Of a DNA stretch of 64,000 bases, positions 59,566 to 64,000 are shown in pieces. Where the stretch lies: the NCBI RefSeq assembly GCF_002394865.1, contig NZ_DGUZ01000019.1, forward strand, positions 205,448 through 269,447, written 5' to 3'. Each line of letters begins with the position of its first letter. Positions within the stretch are counted from its first letter, which is position 1. The position numbers were made by a program, and so were the translations under genes. The notes below the pieces were generated by a model, which saw nothing but the letters and a program-made list of their open reading frames with translations, was not told the origin of the DNA and made no database searches. This DNA is from Fibrobacter sp. UBA4297 (lineage in GTDB: Bacteria > Fibrobacterota > Fibrobacteria > Fibrobacterales > Fibrobacteraceae).

Positions 59566-60891
59566 TTAGTGCGGAATAATCATGAGCGACGAACGAACAA
59601 TATCCATCTGCTGTTCCGTAAAAATAGCTTTTTCTGAATCATCCACTGTTACCGGGAACATGATGTTATCCAAATCTTCACACGCATATATGGTCTTTTC
59701 GTAAGGTTTACCATAACCATAATCATGAGCTGATTTTCCAGAAGCAACTTCATCCGAATCGGCCGACCGCTTGTATAGACCACTTTCTATGATATAACGA
59801 CAGAACGGCGTATCCCTCAATCCATCCTCGATATTCGAGAGATCGGCTAACGCTGCAGAAGACGTCACGTTTGTCGTAAGGATGTTTAAATCCCTTCTCG
59901 TTGTTGACGTATGCCTTAATCCAAAAAAATGTCCTGTTTCATGTATAGCGGTCATGACGATGTTGTACGAAGATTGCAGGTCAAATTCATTCTTCGATTT
60001 CCGGACATGTTCTCCAACCACGACCGAGCTTTCCGTACCTGGTCCAAGAACGCCCGAGAACAATCGAGCAAAGCCCATGATTTCATTATCGGCAATACTG
60101 TGGACTAACATGATGTTCAGCGCATTGCGTAAACCATCTTCGGGCCAACCGGCAAGTTCACTCACAAAAACATCCTCAGAGTTCATTCCTGCAACCCACG
60201 GCTGATTTGCCGGATAGAAACTTCCAAGCGTCGGATGTTCGTGGGCATAACGCACATACAAAGTATCAATAGTTACCCCAAAATATTTTTCACGGAAAAG
60301 CTTTAGCATATAATGCGACAGTTCGTCAACATCCATGCCGTCAAGCGTTTTTTCCATCGAGCCGACAACAATTAAATTTATCGAAAAATGATCGCTGTAC
60401 GCCCCGATTCCCTCAAAACTTATGTTATCAACATTTCCCTTGTAGTATTCGCCATCAACCCCAAGCGATGTAAACCATAACGACATTTTATTTTCTTCGC
60501 AATTAAAGGAATAGACATAGCGATTTCCGACAACTGTTGGCGACAACGTGCGAACTTTCTTAAAACCCAAGCGCCCTTCAACGCCCTTGATATCAAATGT
60601 ACGGAAAAGTTGCAATTCAGGGGTAGGCTGCGTCGGATCCACATCAAAAGAAAGCGTATAAGACGCTCCAGGATGCACGACAAGGACGATTCCACGAGCG
60701 AGGTTTGCCGCAGCGGAATCATTCTTTGCCTTGTCATTGGGGAAAAGCTTGAAATTTATCGGATGATTCACATCAGGCGGAAGCACAGCTTCGCCATCGC
60801 CACTGACCGTTTCAGAGCACGATGTAAAAAGACTCATCCACAAAGAGCACAAAAACCCCAATATCCACAAATTTTTACAAAAATTTTTCAT
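59566..60891 (-). CDS. Metzincin-type zinc metalloprotease lipoprotein
   Basis: The 441-residue lipoprotein has a signal with lipobox (FTSC, Cys25) followed by acidic residues. Its C-terminal half carries the metzincin zinc motif HETGHFFGLRH (His317, Glu318, His321, His327), preceded by NIVMTAI and followed later by a Met-turn candidate, NIMFP (about 417). The N-terminal half is beta-rich. It should be a surface or periplasmic endopeptidase. The substrate is unknown. It is placed between comEC, which is divergent, and DUF4416. Confidence 0.87.
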   Translation of the reverse strand: MKNFCKNLWILGFLCSLWMSLFTSCSETVSGDGEAVLPPDVNHPINFKLFPNDKAKNDSAAANLARGIVLVVHPGASYTLSFDVDPTQPTPELQLFRTFDIKGVEGRLGFKKVRTLSPTVVGNRYVYSFNCEENKMSLWFTSLGVDGEYYKGNVDNISFEGIGAYSDHFSINLIVVGSMEKTLDGMDVDELSHYMLKLFREKYFGVTIDTLYVRYAHEHPTLGSFYPANQPWVAGMNSEDVFVSELAGWPEDGLRNALNIMLVHSIADNEIMGFARLFSGVLGPGTESSVVVGEHVRKSKNEFDLQSSYNIVMTAIHETGHFFGLRHTSTTRRDLNILTTNVTSSAALADLSNIEDGLRDTPFCRYIIESGLYKRSADSDEVASGKSAHDYGYGKPYEKTIYACEDLDNIMFPVTVDDSEKAIFTEQQMDIVRSSLMIIPH

Positions 60892-60967
60892 AGAACGCTA
60901 GTCCAAACACTCCTCAAAAGCGTGTATAAAAAATAGGTACCATTTAAAATACAAAAGTATTAGGAAA

Positions 60968-63409
60968 ATGAAAAAAAATAACAAAGAAAAAATATTTAAT
61001 GAATTCAAGAAACTTATCGCACCGCTCGACGGAAAACCCGCCCTCGTAAGCGCCATCACTGTCACCGCAACGATTATTTCGCTCGACGAGCCAAAATTCG
61101 CCATTATTTTGCTTGAATTGGTGTTTTTGCTCACCCATTTCTTTAGGCGGCATGTCCAATGGGTGATTTTAGTGTCTTTAATGGCAGGAATTATCGCACA
61201 CGTGGGATTTTTAGGAATAGGAGGGTTTGCAAAAGCCAACGCCGATAGCGTACACGCAAGCTACAGCGCAGAAAAGTCGCAGAACACAGGCAAAGACAGC
61301 ACCATCAGCAGCACCGGCTGCGGAAAAATTGAATCAAGGTTGCCAAGGCCCAAAGGGACGGCGTTCATCATCAAGGTTTCACAAGCCAACGGAAATGCGC
61401 AAGGAGAAATAACTCACGGAAATGCGCGCGGGGGCTACAAAGTGCGATTGACCGAGAAGCGGAACCTGCCGGATCTCCCCTTGCCAGGGGATTCAATCTG
61501 TTTTGAGGCTTCGTGGTACCCCGTGACGCCACCGAGCGTTCCCGGCGCTTTTGACACACAAAACTGGCTAAAATCGCAGGGGCTTGCCGCCTATGGAAAA
61601 TTCAAGCGCTGGACCGCATACCCTGGCGATTGGACGTTCGAACGAAGCTTTTTTCAATTTCGTCAGTTTTTGCAACGGCGGTTCGCGAAGTATCTAGATC
61701 CTGCCGAAACAGGACTCTTGATGGGGCTTTTGGCAGGCGACCGCTCGGGCATTCCAGAGGTTTTGCGCAGCGATTTTCAGCGGTCGGGGCTTGTACACGT
61801 GCTTGCAATCAGCGGTTTTCATGTGGTTTTGCTCGCGGGAATGCTCATGATTTTCTTGAAAGCGACAGGACTTCCGCACAAAGCGGTAACCATCATTGCC
61901 GTGACGCTCCTTGCAATTTACGTTCCCGTTACAGGAGGCTCGCCAGCTGTGCGCCGAGCGGTCATGATGTTTGCCATTCCGCAAATTGGCACTTTATTCG
62001 GGAAACCCGCAAACACACTCAACAGCTTGGGTGTTGCACTACTCCTCATCATCTTGCCTGAGCCAAGCGTCATCTGGAATCCCGGTTTCCAGCTTTCATT
62101 TGCCGCCACCGCAGGCATCATTATCGGAACACCGCATAACCCGACAAAGCTTTTGCCCGACAGTCTCAAGCAAAACAAACTTTGGCAAAAGATTCAATCA
62201 TTCGCCATCGAGCCGACTTACGTCACACTCTGCGCAACGCTTGCCACGGCACCGTTCCTCATCCATCATTTCAAGACGCTTTCGCCGTTCGCGTGGTTCG
62301 GAAACATCATCATCGTGCCTGCAATTTCGCTTGGCATGCAGGCGGGGCTTTTTGCACAGCTCTCGCCATTTGACTTTATCTGCGGAACTTTCTGCACCGC
62401 CGCAAGATTCTTTTTGCGGCTCGCCTCACTTTTGACGAGAATACTCTCGGATTCTGCGGCTGCCTCGATGACCGTCGGGCCATTTTCGCCAGCGGTGCTG
62501 CTCGCGCTAGGATTCTTGATTCTACTTTTGCCCGTTTGCTACAAGAACTACATCGCCCGCAAGTATGCTTTGTTTTGCGTTTTAGTAGCCGCCGCTTTAT
62601 TCGCGTTGGAAAGCTACCATCAAATTTTGCACCCGTCTTGGACGCTCACGACCATTGACGTCGGGCAAGGCGACAGTCATCTCATCAAGGCACCATCCGG
62701 CAGATATTTTCTTGTAGACGCAGGCGACAATAGCAGAGAAGATTCCGGCAAAGACATCATCGTTCCGTTTTTACACCACATCGGTGTCAGCAGTCTCGAC
62801 GCCCTCATTATCACGCACCCCGACAAAGACCATTTCGGCGGAGCTCTATCGCTTTTGAAAATGTTCCCTGTCAAAGAGCTTTGGACAAGCGACTGCTCCA
62901 TGAAAGAGCCCAAACCCGATTGGCAACAAGTCCTCGGCGAAGCCCACAAACGCAACATTCCCATCCGCAACATCCATCGCGGCATCCTGTGGAAAGAAAA
63001 CTACTTCGAAATGCGAACGATCCACCCGCGAAACGACATCTGCGTCGAAGCGAACGAAGGGAGCGTCACACTCAGGCTCAAGGGGCTTGGGCATTCCGCT
63101 GTGCTAACCGGAGACCTCACCGCCAAAGGCGAAAAGGAAATCATGAAAACAGACGCTTATCTGAAAAGCGACGTGCTGAAACTTGGACACCACGGTTCCA
63201 AAACATCCAGCAGCGTACCTTTCCTTGACGCAGTCTCCCCCACATACGCCATCATCCCAAGCGGCCGCAAAAACAGGTTCCGTCACCCGCACAAGCAAGT
63301 CACCGACCGCCTCGATTCACTCCACATTCCCTACATCAACACTGCCAAAAAAGGGACGATAACGTTCACGTTCGTCCCAGATTCAGTAAGCTATACAACG
63401 ATGTGGTAA
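60968..63409 (+). CDS. comEC: ComEC/Rec2 family DNA uptake channel
   Basis: The 813-residue protein has N-terminal membrane segments, a beta-rich DUF4131-like region with an OB-fold, the Competence core (about 235-530; FQRSGLVHVLAISGFHVVLLAGML) and a C-terminal MBL-fold domain beginning LTTIDVGQGDSHLIKAPSGRYFLVDAGD with HPDKDHFGG (His617, Asp619, Asp621, His622) and LGHHGSKTSS. ComEC forms the inner-membrane pore for transforming DNA; the MBL domain may act as a nuclease. The gene is complete. Natural transformation cannot be claimed, since comEA and comF are not near. Confidence 0.94.
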   Translation: MKKNNKEKIFNEFKKLIAPLDGKPALVSAITVTATIISLDEPKFAIILLELVFLLTHFFRRHVQWVILVSLMAGIIAHVGFLGIGGFAKANADSVHASYSAEKSQNTGKDSTISSTGCGKIESRLPRPKGTAFIIKVSQANGNAQGEITHGNARGGYKVRLTEKRNLPDLPLPGDSICFEASWYPVTPPSVPGAFDTQNWLKSQGLAAYGKFKRWTAYPGDWTFERSFFQFRQFLQRRFAKYLDPAETGLLMGLLAGDRSGIPEVLRSDFQRSGLVHVLAISGFHVVLLAGMLMIFLKATGLPHKAVTIIAVTLLAIYVPVTGGSPAVRRAVMMFAIPQIGTLFGKPANTLNSLGVALLLIILPEPSVIWNPGFQLSFAATAGIIIGTPHNPTKLLPDSLKQNKLWQKIQSFAIEPTYVTLCATLATAPFLIHHFKTLSPFAWFGNIIIVPAISLGMQAGLFAQLSPFDFICGTFCTAARFFLRLASLLTRILSDSAAASMTVGPFSPAVLLALGFLILLLPVCYKNYIARKYALFCVLVAAALFALESYHQILHPSWTLTTIDVGQGDSHLIKAPSGRYFLVDAGDNSREDSGKDIIVPFLHHIGVSSLDALIITHPDKDHFGGALSLLKMFPVKELWTSDCSMKEPKPDWQQVLGEAHKRNIPIRNIHRGILWKENYFEMRTIHPRNDICVEANEGSVTLRLKGLGHSAVLTGDLTAKGEKEIMKTDAYLKSDVLKLGHHGSKTSSSVPFLDAVSPTYAIIPSGRKNRFRHPHKQVTDRLDSLHIPYINTAKKGTITFTFVPDSVSYTTMW

Positions 63410-63410
63410 A

Positions 63411-64000
63411 TTACTTCTTCAAGCATTCCAGTGCAGTATCGTGCAACAATCCGTTCGTCGCAACGCTCGTGAAGCGTTCGTAAATCGGAGCTGTCGGTTT
63501 GCCGTTTGCATCAAAGAGTTCCGTCTTACCGTCAATCGTGCTGAACTTGCCACCCGCTTCTTTCATCAAAAGCGGGAACGGAGCAATGTCCCACAGCGAA
63601 ACGACCGGATCCACCATGATTTCGGCACGGCCCGCCGCCACGAGGTAATAGCCGTAGCAATCGCCCCAGCCGCGATGCAAACGTGCGCTGCGGCGGAGCT
63701 TCGTAAAGCCTTCGCCAAAGCCCTTGTCTTCCATCGTATTGATCGTTCCCGAAAGCACGAGAGCATCGCTCAACTGCGATACCTTCGAAACGCGAACTTC
63801 GCGACCGTCCAAAAAGGCACCGCCGCCATTCACCGCCCACACAGCGCTTTTCATTGCCGGCAAACGAATCACGCTTGCAATCGGAACGTTTTTATGCCAC
63901 AGCCCAATAAGCGTTCCGAACAAAGGCACACCGTGGATAAACGATTTTGTTCCGTCAATCGGGTCAATCACCCACTGGTATTCCGCATCCGGACTTTCTA
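63411..64000 (-). CDS. Inositol-monophosphatase family phosphatase (histidinol-phosphatase-like), partial
   Basis: The gene runs off the window end; its C-terminal 196 residues are visible. The frame stays open to 64000 and reads SPDAEYQWVIDPIDGTKSF, where DPIDGTKSF is the metal-binding motif of inositol-monophosphatase-like enzymes. The sequence WVIDPIDGTKSFIHGVPLFG, with a later SLWDIAPFPLLMKEAGGKFS, is close to HisN-type histidinol-phosphatases of this superfamily. The substrate is inferred only from this similarity. It converges with comEC, one base apart. Confidence 0.85.
   Translation of the reverse strand, partial: ESPDAEYQWVIDPIDGTKSFIHGVPLFGTLIGLWHKNVPIASVIRLPAMKSAVWAVNGGGAFLDGREVRVSKVSQLSDALVLSGTINTMEDKGFGEGFTKLRRSARLHRGWGDCYGYYLVAAGRAEIMVDPVVSLWDIAPFPLLMKEAGGKFSTIDGKTELFDANGKPTAPIYERFTSVATNGLLHDTALECLKK

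Overview
The window looks like a Fibrobacter chromosome (phylum Fibrobacterota, rumen or gut fibre degraders). The support is a secreted GH74-type xyloglucanase, a CE6-type acetylxylan esterase with poly-serine linkers, a lipoprotein with a fibro-slime domain, the remnant of a lipoprotein of the Fibrobacter major paralogous family, PorV-like and C-terminal sorting domains of type IX secretion, and futalosine-pathway menaquinone synthesis. No phage, integrase island, rRNA operon or CRISPR array was seen. Most of the window is ordinary chromosomal sequence, and the unusual signals lie in the intergenic DNA and in a few genes.

Layout. 1-4.8 kb: a 42-residue membrane peptide, a SulP anion transporter, a decayed lipoprotein pseudogene, an orphan Phd/YefM antitoxin, xseA and a small HsdR_N-type nuclease-fold protein. 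4.9-8.1 kb: two tandem paralogous GGDEF proteins, then a probable structured RNA gene with its own promoter and terminator. 8.1-14.2 kb: aminotransferase, orphan PotD-like binding protein, outer-membrane barrel, exonuclease III, lipoprotein, RNase Z-like hydrolase. 14.4-21.3 kb: trmB, recN, a phosphatidyltransferase, an initiator tRNA, mqnE, rfbD and an unknown membrane protein. 21.3-28.6 kb: a hairpin-rich spacer, a histidine-phosphatase lipoprotein, the GH74 and CE6 enzymes, trmO and a small lipoprotein.

28.6-35.5 kb: two minus-strand groups, MoxR ATPase / DUF58 / transglutaminase, and lipoprotein / NAD-dependent epimerase / GT2 glycosyltransferase. 35.6-41 kb: a large SNF2 helicase, a Nim-like flavoprotein and an unknown exported protein. 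41-48.3 kb: the conserved translation operon rimP-nusA-infB-rbfA-truB-ribF. 48.4-55.6 kb: a fibro-slime lipoprotein, a small membrane protein, and envelope-related genes (Nudix, lipoprotein, degenerate LytM protein, tail-anchored STAS protein, PorV-like barrel). 55.6-64 kb: a Xer recombinase, barrel and lipoprotein genes, DUF4416, a metzincin lipoprotein, comEC and a partial hisN-like phosphatase.

Three kinds of dispersed repeat run through the spacers: arrays of period-7 repeats (TTAGTCA or TTAGAAC types), a short GATCCTTCG...CAGGATGAC element, and a longer element of about 110 bp. One copy each of the last two sits, in frame, inside truB and adds about 50 residues to the protein. This insertion, the candidate structured RNA at 7836-8005, the heptamer arrays and the TGCATATAAA hairpin cluster at 21379-21586 are the observations most worth following up. 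I could not identify a complete new multi-gene system here.
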